Of a DNA stretch of 61,584 nucleotides, positions 23,890 to 32,600 are shown piece after piece. Every line of letters starts with the position of its first letter. Position 1 is the first letter of the stretch. The stretch covers positions 1 to 61,584 of the forward strand of contig CBFDCQ010000010.1 of NCBI GenBank assembly GCA_965603355.1, read 5' to 3'. The DNA comes from CBFDCQ01 sp965603355 (GTDB taxonomy: Bacteria > Hydrogenedentota > CAZGCA01 > CBFDCQ01). The notes below the pieces were generated by a model. The model was not told where the DNA came from. It searched no databases and saw only the letters and a program-made list of their open reading frames with translations. The position numbers were made by a program, and so were the translations under genes.

Positions 23890-24732
23890 GTGCGGACCCT
23901 TGAGGCTGAAATCATTGCGGAAGCTGTTGCCGACATGGCCGTCGAGGCGTGCTGCAAACTCAGTCCGGACACCCTCGAGGCGCTGCGCCGCGCCCGCGAC
24001 ACCGAGCAGTCCGAGATAGGCAGGGAAGTGCTGGACGCGCTCCTCGAAAACGCCACAGTTGCCGAAAAAGAGATGGTGCCTCTCTGTCAGGATACCGGTG
24101 TGGCGGTGGTTTTCGTCGAGATGGGCGTGGATGTCCGTGTGGAAGGCGGTTCCGTCGTTCCGGCCATTCAGGAAGGTGTGCGACGAGGGTACGACCGGGG
24201 CAACCTCAGGAAGTCAATGGTGGCCGACCCGTTCGAGCGCGTTAACACCGGCGACAACACGCCTGCGGTCGTTCACCTGGAAGCTGCAGAGGGTGACAGG
24301 TTGAAGATAGACTTTCTCGCCAAAGGTGGTGGTTGCGAGAACGCGAGTTTTCTAGCTATGCTCAAACCCTCCGACGCAAAGCAAGGAGTGATAGAGTTCG
24401 TGGTGGATGGCGTGGTAACAAACGCGCAAAATTCCTGTCCGCCAGTGACCGTTGGAGTGGGTATAGGCGGGACGATGGAGAAAGCCGCGCTTATAGCGAA
24501 GAAATCGTTGCTGCGCCCGCTGGGCGAACCGCACAGCGACAGGAACATAGCGGCGCTTGAGTCGGAACTGCTCGAAAAGATTAACTGCAGCGGGATAGGT
24601 CCCGCAGGGCTCGGCGGTACAGCCACGGCATTGGCAGTGCACGTCGAGACGCATCCCTGCCACATTGCGAGCCTCCCGGTAGCAGTCAACATGGAATGTC
24701 ACGCGCACAGGCATCGGCGGATAATACTATGA
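23890..24732 (+). CDS. Class I fumarate hydratase-type alpha subunit
   Basis: About 280 residues, the N-terminal domain family of iron-sulfur class I fumarases and L-tartrate dehydratases (TtdA/FumA-N). Cluster-related and family segments are EMVPLCQDTGVAVVFVEMG near 60-78, RKSMVADPFERVNTGDNTPA near 105 and GGGCENASFLAML, with a terminal VNMECHAHRH. With the beta subunit it should reversibly hydrate fumarate to malate, or a related 2-hydroxy diacid. The start is uncertain. GTG 23890 fits the family's N-terminus (V/M-R-T-L) but lies 13 bases from AGGAGGGG; an alternative GTG at 23878 almost touches that site. It overlaps the beta subunit by four bases. Confidence 0.88.
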   Translation: MRTLEAEIIAEAVADMAVEACCKLSPDTLEALRRARDTEQSEIGREVLDALLENATVAEKEMVPLCQDTGVAVVFVEMGVDVRVEGGSVVPAIQEGVRRGYDRGNLRKSMVADPFERVNTGDNTPAVVHLEAAEGDRLKIDFLAKGGGCENASFLAMLKPSDAKQGVIEFVVDGVVTNAQNSCPPVTVGVGIGGTMEKAALIAKKSLLRPLGEPHSDRNIAALESELLEKINCSGIGPAGLGGTATALAVHVETHPCHIASLPVAVNMECHAHRHRRIIL

Positions 24733-25295
24733 CCTCTCGAAACGCTGAAAAAGTGCTGGCGCCGCCTCTCGCGAACGCTGACATCGAGCAGTTGAACGCC
24801 GGCGATCGCGTGCTTATAAACGGTACGATATACGGAGCGCGCGACGCAGCGCACAAGAAGCTCGCCGCCATGATCGAATCAGGTGAGACACTTCCTTTCG
24901 ATCTACAGGGAGCCATCATCTACTACGTGGGACCCTGTCCGGCCAAGGGGGGACGCCCCACCGCGTCCGCCGGACCGACTACAGCGTCACGAATGGACGC
25001 TTACGCGCCGCTTCTCATGAAGCACGGTCTCAAAGCGATGATCGGTAAGGGCGTACGGTCAGAAACGGTGGTTGAAGCCATGCAGCAGCATAAGGCCGTT
25101 TACTTCGGAGCCATCGGCGGAGCCGGCGCACTTCTTGCCGCAAGAATTCGCCGATGTGAACCGATCGCCTTTCACGATCTTGGTCCAGAAGCGTTGTATG
25201 TTATGGAGGTGGAGGAGTTTCCCGCATTCGTCGTCAACGATGTTCGCGGCAACGACCTCTATAGGACGGCAGTCCAGAGGTACGGACGACGGTAG
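24729..25295 (+). CDS. Class I fumarate hydratase-type beta subunit
   Basis: 188 residues, matching the C-terminal domain of class I fumarases (FumA-C/TtdB). Key segments: LNAGDRVLINGTIYGARDAAHKKL near 29-52, GPCPAKGGRPTASAGPTTASRMD and GKGVRSETVVEAM. It forms the substrate-binding partner of the alpha subunit; together they make the two-subunit, oxygen-sensitive type of fumarase found in many anaerobes. The ATG overlaps the alpha stop codon (ATGA), so the two are made together. Whether the pair acts on fumarate or tartrate cannot be read here; the central metabolic role is more likely. Confidence 0.88.
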   Translation: MTSRNAEKVLAPPLANADIEQLNAGDRVLINGTIYGARDAAHKKLAAMIESGETLPFDLQGAIIYYVGPCPAKGGRPTASAGPTTASRMDAYAPLLMKHGLKAMIGKGVRSETVVEAMQQHKAVYFGAIGGAGALLAARIRRCEPIAFHDLGPEALYVMEVEEFPAFVVNDVRGNDLYRTAVQRYGRR

Positions 25296-25310
25296 AGAGG
25301 GGGTGTAACA

Positions 25311-25760
25311 ATGGCATTCAGGGATAAATACGCACGGCTGGTTCATACGATGGACCTCTTCAGAGGACTGAGCCCGGACGAACTCATGAAGCTCATGACT
25401 ATGGGGCTCACAGAAGCCGTACATAAAGACACAGTGCTCTTCAAGAAAGGCAGCACCGGCAAGAAAATGTACGTCATCCTCGAAGGCAAGGTCAACATCG
25501 TTGATGAAGGTAAAGTGCTCGCAACACTCGGCAAAGGTGAGCTGTTCGGCGAGATGGCCCTCTTCTCCGAAGAACCGCGTAACGCAACGGCGGTCGCCGA
25601 AGAGAGCTCGAGTTTCTTTGTTCTAACAGCCAACTCACTAAATGAGCTTTTTACAAAACGTATCGCCATACAGCTGCTGTTGAACATTGTGGGCAAGCTC
25701 AGCGAGCGGCTGCGAAAAGCTGACGAGCTGCTCGCTGAACGCGACACCACGACGTGCTGA
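25311..25760 (+). CDS. Cyclic-nucleotide-binding-domain protein without DNA-binding domain
   Basis: 149 residues consisting of one cNMP-binding beta-barrel (about 15-130): LFKKGSTGKKMYVILEGKVNIV, then LGKGELFGEMALFSEEPRNATAVA with the phosphate-binding cassette F-G-E-M-A-L plus R-N-A-T. There is no C-terminal helix-turn-helix, so it is not a CRP-type transcription factor. It may be a ligand-sensing partner or structural domain. It starts 15 bases after the fumarase-type beta gene with GAGAGGGGG upstream, so it is probably the last gene of that operon. A strong hairpin lies just after its stop. Confidence 0.88.
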   Translation: MAFRDKYARLVHTMDLFRGLSPDELMKLMTMGLTEAVHKDTVLFKKGSTGKKMYVILEGKVNIVDEGKVLATLGKGELFGEMALFSEEPRNATAVAEESSSFFVLTANSLNELFTKRIAIQLLLNIVGKLSERLRKADELLAERDTTTC

Positions 25761-25766
25761 CCACAC

Positions 25767-25794
25767 GCCACGACTGTGTAGATGCAGCCGTGGC
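25767..25794 (+). terminator. Hairpin after the fumarase-type operon (possible terminator)
   Basis: GCCACGACTG (25767-25776), an eight-base loop, then CAGCCGTGGC (25785-25794): a ten-base stem with one mismatch directly after the stop of the cNMP-binding gene. There is no T-run, so this is at most a hairpin-type transcript end or stabiliser. The convergent HU gene ends at 25886. Confidence 0.4.
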
Positions 25795-25885
25795 AAGGTT
25801 GTCACTCAACTGAGGCACGAGTAGAGACGTCCGGCTCGACTCCGCCTGTCGAACTCCCCGCCCCTATCGTTCGTTCGTGGAAGCG

Positions 25886-26158
25886 TTACTGCACTGAATC
25901 CTTAAGTGCTTTTCCGACCTTGAACCCCACGCTTTTGCCACCGGCAATCTGCACAGGCTCACCGGTTCTGGGGTTACGCCCCATCCGCGCCGCTCTCGTA
26001 CGTATCTTGAAAGTACCGAAACCGGTGATTTGCACAACGCCGTCCGCAAGCAGTCCATCTTTGATGCTCTCGAGTACAGCTGACAGGATTCGTTCTGTTC
26101 CCGCTTTCGACTCCTCCAGCTTCCCCGCCAACGCGTCAATCAGGTCCGCTTTTTTCAT
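25886..26158 (-). CDS. HU-family DNA-binding protein
   Basis: 90 residues, the standard HU/IHF length. Helical dimerisation part MKKADLIDALAGKLEES, then the beta-arm segment GFGTFKIRTRAARMGRNPRT with the DNA-intercalating proline context G-R-N-P, then GKSVGFKVGKALKD. A nucleoid-associated protein that bends and compacts DNA. ATG 26158 has AAGGAGGGGATC immediately upstream, and a longer in-frame start is rejected for lack of homology. A TTGACA/TAGGAT promoter lies at 26354-26383. It is downstream of ftsY on the same strand but with its own promoter. Confidence 0.95.
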   Translation of the reverse strand: MKKADLIDALAGKLEESKAGTERILSAVLESIKDGLLADGVVQITGFGTFKIRTRAARMGRNPRTGEPVQIAGGKSVGFKVGKALKDSVQ

Positions 26159-26353
26159 GATCCCCTCCTTTCCTAGGTGGACGCTTCCGCCGCCGCCGAA
26201 ACTGTTTCTATCTGTGGACAGGTCCGGCATAATACCGCCCCGCACGTCAACATGTCGGGCATGAGCGCGAATGGTTACGCATACCGGAAGCTCGCGGCCC
26301 ATTTGAAGGCCCGCCGCTTCCCGCACCACCTCTCATGCACCACCTTCGTTCGC

Positions 26354-26383
26354 ATCCTAGCAGCCCGCCGCAACGTTTGTCAA
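26354..26383 (-). promoter_or_regulatory. Promoter of the HU gene
   Basis: Minus-strand TTGACA (26378-26383), an 18-base spacer and TAGGAT (26354-26359). The leader to ATG 26158 would be about 190 bases. A second TTGACA on the same strand at ~26407 has no matching -10. Confidence 0.5.
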
Positions 26384-26451
26384 GCGCGATCTGAGAAAGA
26401 TGTCAAGTACCGAACAGCTGCGAGACCGGTTTCGGCACGTCGAAACGGCAT

Positions 26452-27420
26452 CTACTCGAAAAGCGCTTTGACAAATGCGGCCGGTTCAAACGGTCGAAGA
26501 TCGTCCTTACCTTCGCCCACACCGATAAGTTTAAGGGGTGTGCCGAGATCGTTCCTGATCGCGACGACGATACCGCCCTTGGCCGTACCGTCGAGCTTCG
26601 TCAGCACGATACCGGTCACATCGAGCGCGTCAGTGAACAGTCTCGCCTGGGACAGACCGTTCTGTCCAGTGGTGGCGTCCATGACGAGCAGAGTCTCGTG
26701 CGGCGCGTCCGGCAGCTTCTTGCCGATCACACGTTTGACCTTCTTCAACTCTTCCATCAGGTTGACCTTGGTGTGTAGCCTGCCGGCCGTGTCCACCATA
26801 AGAAAGTCGGCACCCCGAGCCACAGCAGCTTCTGCCGCGTCATAGGCGACCGCTGCGGGGTCGCCTCCAAGGTGGTGTTTGACAATGTCGGCACCCGCCC
26901 GCTCGCTCCATATAGCCAGTTGTTCGCTCGCCGCCGCACGGAACGTGTCCGCCGCCGCCAGAAGCACCTTCTTCCCGTCAGCCTGCAACCCGCACGCCAG
27001 CTTACCGATGGTGGTCGTCTTGCCGCTGCCATTGACGCCAATGAAGAGGTATACAATCGGTTTGGCACCGTCCCGGACGAGCGAATGGTCTTCGCTGCTC
27101 AGGATTGATACAATCTGTGCCTCGAGAACCTCATACAGTTGTTCCGGGTCCGTCAACCGCTTCTCACGCACCTCACTTCTCAGCGCTTCAAGAAGGTCCG
27201 TCGTCGTCGTCACGCCGAGGTCCGCCTCTATCAGCGTTTCCTCCAGCTCATCATACAGTTCGCTCTCTATCTTCGTGCGACTCCGCAGAACCCGCCGAAC
27301 ATTCTCTACGAACCCGCGCCGACTCTTCGTCAACCTCTCCCGAAGCCTGCCGATCGCACCCGCTCGTGCCTGTCCCGGCCCGGGTGGACTTTCGTTATCA
27401 CTTTTCGGATGATCAGACAC
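26452..27420 (-). CDS. ftsY: Signal recognition particle receptor FtsY
   Basis: 322 residues, comprising the NG GTPase domain with only a short (~40-residue) N-terminal extension in place of the long acidic A domain of E. coli. The P-loop is GVNGSGKTTTIGKLA near 108, then AADTFRAAA, DTAGRL and TKLDGTAKGG. It receives ribosome-SRP complexes at the membrane for co-translational insertion. Two GTGs, nine bases apart, are possible starts; I prefer 27420 because AAGGAG lies eight bases before it, whereas the GTG at 27429 overlaps that site. The upstream small membrane gene is 53 bases away on the same strand. Confidence 0.95.
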   Translation of the reverse strand: MSDHPKSDNESPPGPGQARAGAIGRLRERLTKSRRGFVENVRRVLRSRTKIESELYDELEETLIEADLGVTTTTDLLEALRSEVREKRLTDPEQLYEVLEAQIVSILSSEDHSLVRDGAKPIVYLFIGVNGSGKTTTIGKLACGLQADGKKVLLAAADTFRAAASEQLAIWSERAGADIVKHHLGGDPAAVAYDAAEAAVARGADFLMVDTAGRLHTKVNLMEELKKVKRVIGKKLPDAPHETLLVMDATTGQNGLSQARLFTDALDVTGIVLTKLDGTAKGGIVVAIRNDLGTPLKLIGVGEGKDDLRPFEPAAFVKALFE

Positions 27421-27473
27421 CTGCTGCACTCCTTAACTGAGTTGAGATCCGGTCCACTATGATCCGGACAATT

Positions 27474-27806
27474 TCATCTCCATCTAATTCTACTCAGATA
27501 CATGAACGCCAGAAGCGTCGCCACCAAGAGCGCCACTCCCAGCAACCTCGCACCGCGCCGCCTTGAGTGAAGGGCCTCTGCTTCCTCTTCCTTCTCCTCA
27601 CCGGACGGATTCTTCAGGAAGAGCGCGTCGGGAAAAAGTGAGAAGAGCAATCCCACTACGGCCACGAATGCCAACCCGCCTGCTGCGGGATACCGTCCGA
27701 AAAAACTCCTGCTCGAACTGGAGCTGAGTAACGCTATAACTCCCGCGAGAATAAGCAATCTGATCGCACGTTTAGGCACGGCCCCATTCCCCGCTCCTTC
27801 CAGCAC
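27474..27806 (-). CDS. Small membrane protein, unknown
   Basis: 110 residues. Hydrophobic segments at about 17-28 (LLILAGVIALLS), 41-63 (AAGGLAFVAVVGLLFSLFPDALF) and 88-103 (LLGVALLVATLLAFMY), with an acidic linker GEEKEEEAEAL between the second and third. No family recognised. The start is uncertain: GTG 27806 has no clear ribosome-binding site, and another GTG (27779) lies 14 bases after GGAAGGAG. It is upstream of ftsY on the same strand and possibly co-transcribed. Confidence 0.5.
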   Translation of the reverse strand: MLEGAGNGAVPKRAIRLLILAGVIALLSSSSSRSFFGRYPAAGGLAFVAVVGLLFSLFPDALFLKNPSGEEKEEEAEALHSRRRGARLLGVALLVATLLAFMYLSRIRWR

Positions 27807-27951
27807 ACTGCGCCATGATATTACCAGATTCTCGATGCGTCTTCAATACCGGTGGTGGAGTGTTAGCGGCTCTCCAGAGGAAGGTTTCCCATGAGGCTCG
27901 CGGACGCCTCGGAAATAGGGCGGGACCCCCGACGTAACAGATCTCTATGCC

Positions 27952-28038
27952 GTCATTCTGAGTGAAGCGAAGAATCTCATGGTCAGGCACCCTGCCGTAC
28001 GAAGCGTCTTGGAGACCCTTCGCTTCGCTCAGGGTGAC
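27952..28038. repeat. Palindromic interspersed element B, copy 3
   Basis: Begins GTCATTCTGAGTGAAGCG and ends CTTCGCTCAGGGTGAC. Its ends match the copies at 9136-9242 and 10616-10702 while the centre differs. It lies in the 319-base spacer 27807-28125 between the small membrane gene and the 3' end of the Tiki-like lipoprotein gene; nothing else was seen there. Confidence 0.75.
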
Positions 28039-28125
28039 AAAGAGAGATGCACGAGCTCGACTCTGGCTAGAGAGTGCGCTGTCCCGTTTTCGGAGCAGCG
28101 AAGCCTGTTCACGCGCAGGGAGCGG

Positions 28126-30228
28126 TTACTTATCCTCTTCCTCCAGATGCCAGTCGAGACCCTCGAGTCCGGACCAAGTCTGCAATACCGGCAAATAATA
28201 GAAGCGCAAGTTGCCCTCAAGACCTGATCCGTCTCTGAGTGTCAGTTTGTATGGAATCGTAGGCACGTTGCCTCTGAACTCGGAGAAGCTCTCGAAAACT
28301 TCGCCGAGCTCCACGGATTCGATCGGATTCTCCTTGAACGCTTTACAGACCCATGCGACCCAACTGGGATAGTCAGTCTGAACGCAGTACTCGACCGTGA
28401 TGAATTGTTGCCACGCACCGCCTACGAGGTAGTCCTTTTCGTAGTCAGCGGTGCGTATCGCGTCGATGAGCTTGGTCGCGGCGTCAACGATCACCTCCGG
28501 ACGTTCCAACGCATACTTGTGCTTTTCGGCGGCAACCATGTCCTCCCACTCGTCGCCATAGTGCCATGCGTTCAACGGACCCAGCAAAGGGATCCATTTT
28601 CGCGGCTGCCCCCAAGAGCCAGGACCGCCGGACATCCAATCGATAAAGCTCTCGACGTCAGTCCTCTCGCGCCCGTATGCCTCGTGCCACGGCTTGCCGA
28701 ACATCATGCGATAACGCCGGTCGATTTCCTTCATGAACTCGTCCGTGTAGAACCCGTCTATCAAAGGCGAGAAGATCTCATCCTCCAGCGGCCCCAGGTA
28801 CAGGTAGGCACTGTATCCGTGGCGATAGGTGGAGCGAGGAGACGCCGGATTATCCGGCATCGCATCAAACCATTGTTCGCCAAACGGCCCCGTAGTCAGA
28901 GGAAACGCCACCGGCTTGTTGCCAACCGCTGCAAACGCCGTGTCGAAAAGGCCAAGACATAACCGCCCGTGAACGCCTCCCATATTAGTCTGAGCCGGCA
29001 TGTGCGGGAAGAAAGCGTAAATGCTTTCGGGACCCAGCTCCCGGCGCAGATGCCACCCGGCACTTTTCATCGGGGTGGTCCCATCCGGATACAGCAGGTT
29101 CAACATGGTGTGGCCGACGCCAACGATGAAGAGAGCATTTCGCGTCTCTTCAGGATGCTCGCTCATGTCACGAACAACGTTCTCGGCCATGTACCGGTCC
29201 CGGTCAACGTCGTATTTGGCCCAGTCCTTCCTCTCTCTAATCTTCTCCCAGGGCCTCTCCATGTCCACTGGCACAATTCGGAGTCGCAACCCAGGCGGTA
29301 GGCCCTGATTGACTTTCCAGACCGTGACGAAGAAATCGAGCATCGGCTGATCCGGCCACCCCATCCATAGCATGTCGCGCAGCATCTCGATCACCGGCAT
29401 GGTGTCCAGCTCTTCCGCCGCCAGAAACTGGTCGACTAGCGCCTGATCATTCGAGGGAAGTTCCATATAGATCGTCCCAACGGTCTCAGCGAATCTCGCA
29501 TCTTCCACTAATGAAGCATTGAACGCCCAGTATCGTGGGCGGTGGTGGATTTCGCCCATGATTACGACCTTGTGGTTGGCCAGAGCATCTAGAACAAAGA
29601 GCTTGGGATCCTGCACCTTGTCTGTCAGGACGTGCCTTTTCAGGAATTGAGTGAAACGCTTCAAATGCGCTTCCAGATCGTCAACTCTGCCACGACGCGG
29701 TTCGTCGCTCGGAACGAACCTGGCACACTTACTGGCGAATACCTGGCGCGCTTCTTCAAGGCTATCCACGGCGCCGTCATGACCACGATTAAGCCATCGG
29801 TCGTTCTCGCGCCCAACGTACCGCATGTCGAACTTGGACGGATCAAGCAGTTCCGTGATCACCATGGCGACCGTATCCTTGTATACCCGCACCTCGACGA
29901 TACGCGCATTAAGCCACATCTGAGCCTTCTCCGGCGGCATAGCTCTGGTTCCCATGTCGCCGTCCCGCGCACGCTCTCGGGTCGTCTCGGAACTAATTCG
30001 CATCCAGGTCGCATGGTCACCGCCGTTAGCCATGATCCGGTTGATTGCCGCGCCAGCGGATTCGGGAGTGGAAAGATCTTCTTCAGGAAAGTCCGACACG
30101 CTCTTGTCTACCTGATAGACACGCAGCGGGCCGGAACCACCACCGGATTCGGCAGATTCGATTACCTCCACAGGCACAGTGAGACATCCGACCAGCAAAG
30201 CGAGCGAACAAGCCATTAGAGTCCTCAT
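28126..30228 (-). CDS. Large lipoprotein with a Tiki/ChaN-like domain
   Basis: 700 residues. Signal MRTLMACSLALLVGC has a clear lipobox (cysteine at 15). Residues ~35-160 form a first unrecognised domain (MWLNARIVEVRVYKDTVAMV). A second region around 215-420 has NHKVVIMGEIHH at ~225, then TIYMELPSNDQALVDQFL and ENVVRDMSEHPEETRNALFIVGVGHT: the spaced G-E-x-H-H and G-x-G-H elements typical of the Tiki/ChaN/EreA-type fold, members of which are metalloproteases, haem-uptake lipoproteins or esterases. The remaining ~280 residues are not recognised. ATG 30228 follows GGGAGGAGATACTAAC. It is in the same orientation as, and 174 bases after, the AmmeMemoRadiSam genes. Activity not inferable. Confidence 0.75.
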   Translation of the reverse strand: MRTLMACSLALLVGCLTVPVEVIESAESGGGSGPLRVYQVDKSVSDFPEEDLSTPESAGAAINRIMANGGDHATWMRISSETTRERARDGDMGTRAMPPEKAQMWLNARIVEVRVYKDTVAMVITELLDPSKFDMRYVGRENDRWLNRGHDGAVDSLEEARQVFASKCARFVPSDEPRRGRVDDLEAHLKRFTQFLKRHVLTDKVQDPKLFVLDALANHKVVIMGEIHHRPRYWAFNASLVEDARFAETVGTIYMELPSNDQALVDQFLAAEELDTMPVIEMLRDMLWMGWPDQPMLDFFVTVWKVNQGLPPGLRLRIVPVDMERPWEKIRERKDWAKYDVDRDRYMAENVVRDMSEHPEETRNALFIVGVGHTMLNLLYPDGTTPMKSAGWHLRRELGPESIYAFFPHMPAQTNMGGVHGRLCLGLFDTAFAAVGNKPVAFPLTTGPFGEQWFDAMPDNPASPRSTYRHGYSAYLYLGPLEDEIFSPLIDGFYTDEFMKEIDRRYRMMFGKPWHEAYGRERTDVESFIDWMSGGPGSWGQPRKWIPLLGPLNAWHYGDEWEDMVAAEKHKYALERPEVIVDAATKLIDAIRTADYEKDYLVGGAWQQFITVEYCVQTDYPSWVAWVCKAFKENPIESVELGEVFESFSEFRGNVPTIPYKLTLRDGSGLEGNLRFYYLPVLQTWSGLEGLDWHLEEEDK

Positions 30229-30402
30229 GTTAGTATCTCCTCCCTGCAAACATTGATTCGATGGGCCGTGGCTCTCCTACTTCCCCACAGACTACAACGC
30301 GCGAGACGACCGTTTTGTTGCCAAGAAAAATGGATGAGAAACAATCTAGGATAGGATGCTCCCCCGGGCAGCGGAAGGATATTGTGGACAACTGAGCCCA
30401 GT

Positions 30403-31533
30403 TCAGGACCACACGCCGGGGATCGTGGTGGCGCATTTCTGACATTTCCCGTCTTTGAGACCGGTGACGGTGGTGCGGTATTGGATACGCCGGATGAGCA
30501 TTTCGTTACATTTCGGACAGTACGTGTTCTCGAACGGGTGCATCGGCACGTTGCCGACGTACGAGAACTGGATCCCCGCTTCAACCGCCGTCGTTCTGGC
30601 CATCTCAAGCGTTTTGAGGGGCGTCTCAGGCAGGTTCTTGATCATGTATGTAGGGCGGAACCGCGAGAAATGCATCGGCACATCCGGGCCGAGCTCCGAA
30701 CTAACCCACTCGCACATCCGCTTGATCTCGTCCTTGCTGTCATTTAGCGTGGGGACTATCAAGACGACAAGTTCGAGCCATGTGCCGGTCTCCTTGATCC
30801 ACTTAAGCGCGTCCAGCACCGGTTTAAGCTCGCCGGCACACGTTTCCTGATAGAACTTCTCCGTGAATGCTTTCAAGTCGACTTTCACGGCATCGAGCAC
30901 CTTGCATAGCTCGACCACGGGTTCCTGGTTGATGAACCCGTTGCTGATGATCACGCTCCGGACATTCTCCTTTTGTCCCGCAACCGCCGTATCGTACATG
31001 TACTCGTAGAACACTACCGGTTCACTATAGGTGTAAGCAATAGACTTGCATCCGCTCCGTTTGGCAAGTGCAACCACCTGTTCCGGCGAGAGATACCTGC
31101 ATTCGACGTCTTCAGGTCGGAACTGCGATATGTTCCAGTTCTGGCAGAACTTGCATCCCATGTTGCAGCCGGCGGTAGCGATCGAAAAGGCACCCGACCC
31201 GGGCAGAAAATGGAACAGCGGCTTTTTCTCGATCGGATCTACCATCAGCGAACAGGGCCTTGAATGCACCAGCGTGTAGTACGTGCCGCCGCGGTTCTCG
31301 CGTACGCTGCAGGTACCCCGCTCCATGTCCGCCACCTCGCACTCGTGCGGACACAGAGTACACTTTATCTTGCCGCCCTCCAGCTTCTCGTAATACCGCG
31401 CTTCCTTAACGTACTTCGAATCGTCGAGGTCGTCCGGCGTCTGGGCGGAGCTTCCGCGATTCGTCACCGGCAGAGACGCGGCCGCCGCCGCCGAAGCTGA
31501 AAGGAAACTCCTCCTCGAAATCCTCATTCTCAC
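30403..31533 (-). CDS. amrS: AmmeMemoRadiSam system radical SAM enzyme, with Tat signal
   Basis: 376 residues. The N-terminus RISRRSFLSASAAAAASLP is a twin-arginine signal (R-R-S-F-L then an alanine-rich stretch). A zinc/iron-type CTLCPHECEVADMERGTC segment follows, then the radical SAM cluster motif CNMGCKFCQNW near 137, YTYSEPVVFYEYM and DAVKVDLKAF, as in the PflA-like AmrS subfamily. The C-terminus adds CPKCNEMLIRR and CQKCAT, a small metal-binding knuckle. Family members always neighbour Memo and AMMECR1 proteins; the product is unknown. Export of a folded Fe-S enzyme by Tat is implied. The start is a GTG at 31533 or ATG at 31527; both follow AGAGGG. It lies 19 bases after the DUF362 gene. 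Confidence 0.92.
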   Translation of the reverse strand: MRMRISRRSFLSASAAAAASLPVTNRGSSAQTPDDLDDSKYVKEARYYEKLEGGKIKCTLCPHECEVADMERGTCSVRENRGGTYYTLVHSRPCSLMVDPIEKKPLFHFLPGSGAFSIATAGCNMGCKFCQNWNISQFRPEDVECRYLSPEQVVALAKRSGCKSIAYTYSEPVVFYEYMYDTAVAGQKENVRSVIISNGFINQEPVVELCKVLDAVKVDLKAFTEKFYQETCAGELKPVLDALKWIKETGTWLELVVLIVPTLNDSKDEIKRMCEWVSSELGPDVPMHFSRFRPTYMIKNLPETPLKTLEMARTTAVEAGIQFSYVGNVPMHPFENTYCPKCNEMLIRRIQYRTTVTGLKDGKCQKCATTIPGVWS

Positions 31534-31552
31534 GGCACCCTCTTCTTGCGAT

Positions 31553-32560
31553 CTAGACTTCAGCTACATCGATCTTGTCGGGATCATCCTGTCCCAGGCC
31601 CAATCTGGCTGCAGTATGAATATGCGTGGGCTCACGTCCGACATCCTTCAGCGGTTTCTTACCCTCCTCGGCTCGTTTCGCTTCGATGATATCCGCGCCG
31701 ACGCGGTCAATCGCGACCGGGTCGGTGGATGCAAGGACACCCGCATGACGCCACGCGCCGTCCGGCTTGTATGAGGGACCGCCATCGTACACGCCGACGA
31801 GCGCGTCGGCGACCACGAGCCGCATCTTGTCCTTTATCAACGGGTGCGCATTGAGGTCCGCAATGTACGGGTCGCATCCGTTATCGTGGTACAGGCTGGG
31901 TTTCTGTATTGCTCCGTAGAAGTTCTTCAAATTGAGCGTTATGCCCGCGAGATCGTGGTCCTTGAGCACCGGTACGCTTACAATTGCGCTGCATTCCGAG
32001 GTGAGTATCCTGCTGAAAAGGCTCCCTATAGAACGATACTGTATCGGTTCGAGATGATAACCGTATCCCCGAGCGTCCGTCCCGAGGTACCTCACGCCTC
32101 TCCGTGCTGCGTATATGGAAAACCCCGCCGTCTTGAGCTCCCTCGAGAACCTGTCCCACACGATGATGTTGTTGTCCGATACGCCCGCTTTACGCAATCC
32201 CTGAACGATTCCCTCGACGATTGCCGGGTGAGACGAGATCATCCGTCCGCCAAGACAGTTGATCTTGATCCCGACCACGTCATCCGGGCCGAAAAGATTT
32301 TTCCACGCGTCATCGCTGGTCTTCGTCCCGACCAGCGCGGTCACACTCTCGTGCACCATCTGGTACACGAGCTTGGAATCGATCCCGAGACCCCGGACGT
32401 CCGACTTGTCATCCTTCCCGAAGACGTCGGGCCGCCTGACGCTGACGACGTGTGCGCGACCCGCCCTGGACGCCGCCGCAGTCGTCCGCGACGATGCCAG
32501 TCCCGCCCCGGCACCTATTGAACCCAAACCTGCTAGAAACGTTCGTCTATTGACCTTCAT
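31553..32560 (-). CDS. Tat-exported DUF362 protein
   Basis: 335 residues. N-terminal VNRRTFLAGLGSIGAGAGLA is a twin-arginine signal. The body matches the DUF362 family: VVGIKINCLGGRMISSHPAI, RKAGVSDNNIIVWDRFSREL, VPVLKDHDLAGITLNLKNFYGAI and a DPVAIDRVGADII segment near the C-terminus. DUF362 proteins are often linked to iron-sulfur proteins and redox loci, with no proven reaction. ATG 32560 has a weak site (GGGAAG). It lies between the Memo-AMMECR1 gene (36 bases upstream) and amrS (19 bases downstream), which argues for one transcript and one exported complex or pathway. Confidence 0.9.
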   Translation of the reverse strand: MKVNRRTFLAGLGSIGAGAGLASSRTTAAASRAGRAHVVSVRRPDVFGKDDKSDVRGLGIDSKLVYQMVHESVTALVGTKTSDDAWKNLFGPDDVVGIKINCLGGRMISSHPAIVEGIVQGLRKAGVSDNNIIVWDRFSRELKTAGFSIYAARRGVRYLGTDARGYGYHLEPIQYRSIGSLFSRILTSECSAIVSVPVLKDHDLAGITLNLKNFYGAIQKPSLYHDNGCDPYIADLNAHPLIKDKMRLVVADALVGVYDGGPSYKPDGAWRHAGVLASTDPVAIDRVGADIIEAKRAEEGKKPLKDVGREPTHIHTAARLGLGQDDPDKIDVAEV

Positions 32561-32576
32561 CGGTCTTCCCGGATCC

Positions 32577-32600
32577 AGGCGGGCGACACGCCCGCCCTAC
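32577..32600. repeat. Short hairpin GGCGGGCG/CGCCCGCC overlapping a stop codon
   Basis: AGGCGGGCGACACGCCCGCCCT is a compact inverted repeat whose right part contains the stop codon of the Memo-AMMECR1 gene (32597-32599). It resembles the core of the palindromes at 14223-14271 and 5621-5650, so it may be a truncated copy inserted at the gene end. As a hairpin between the two genes it could modulate downstream translation. Confidence 0.55.
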
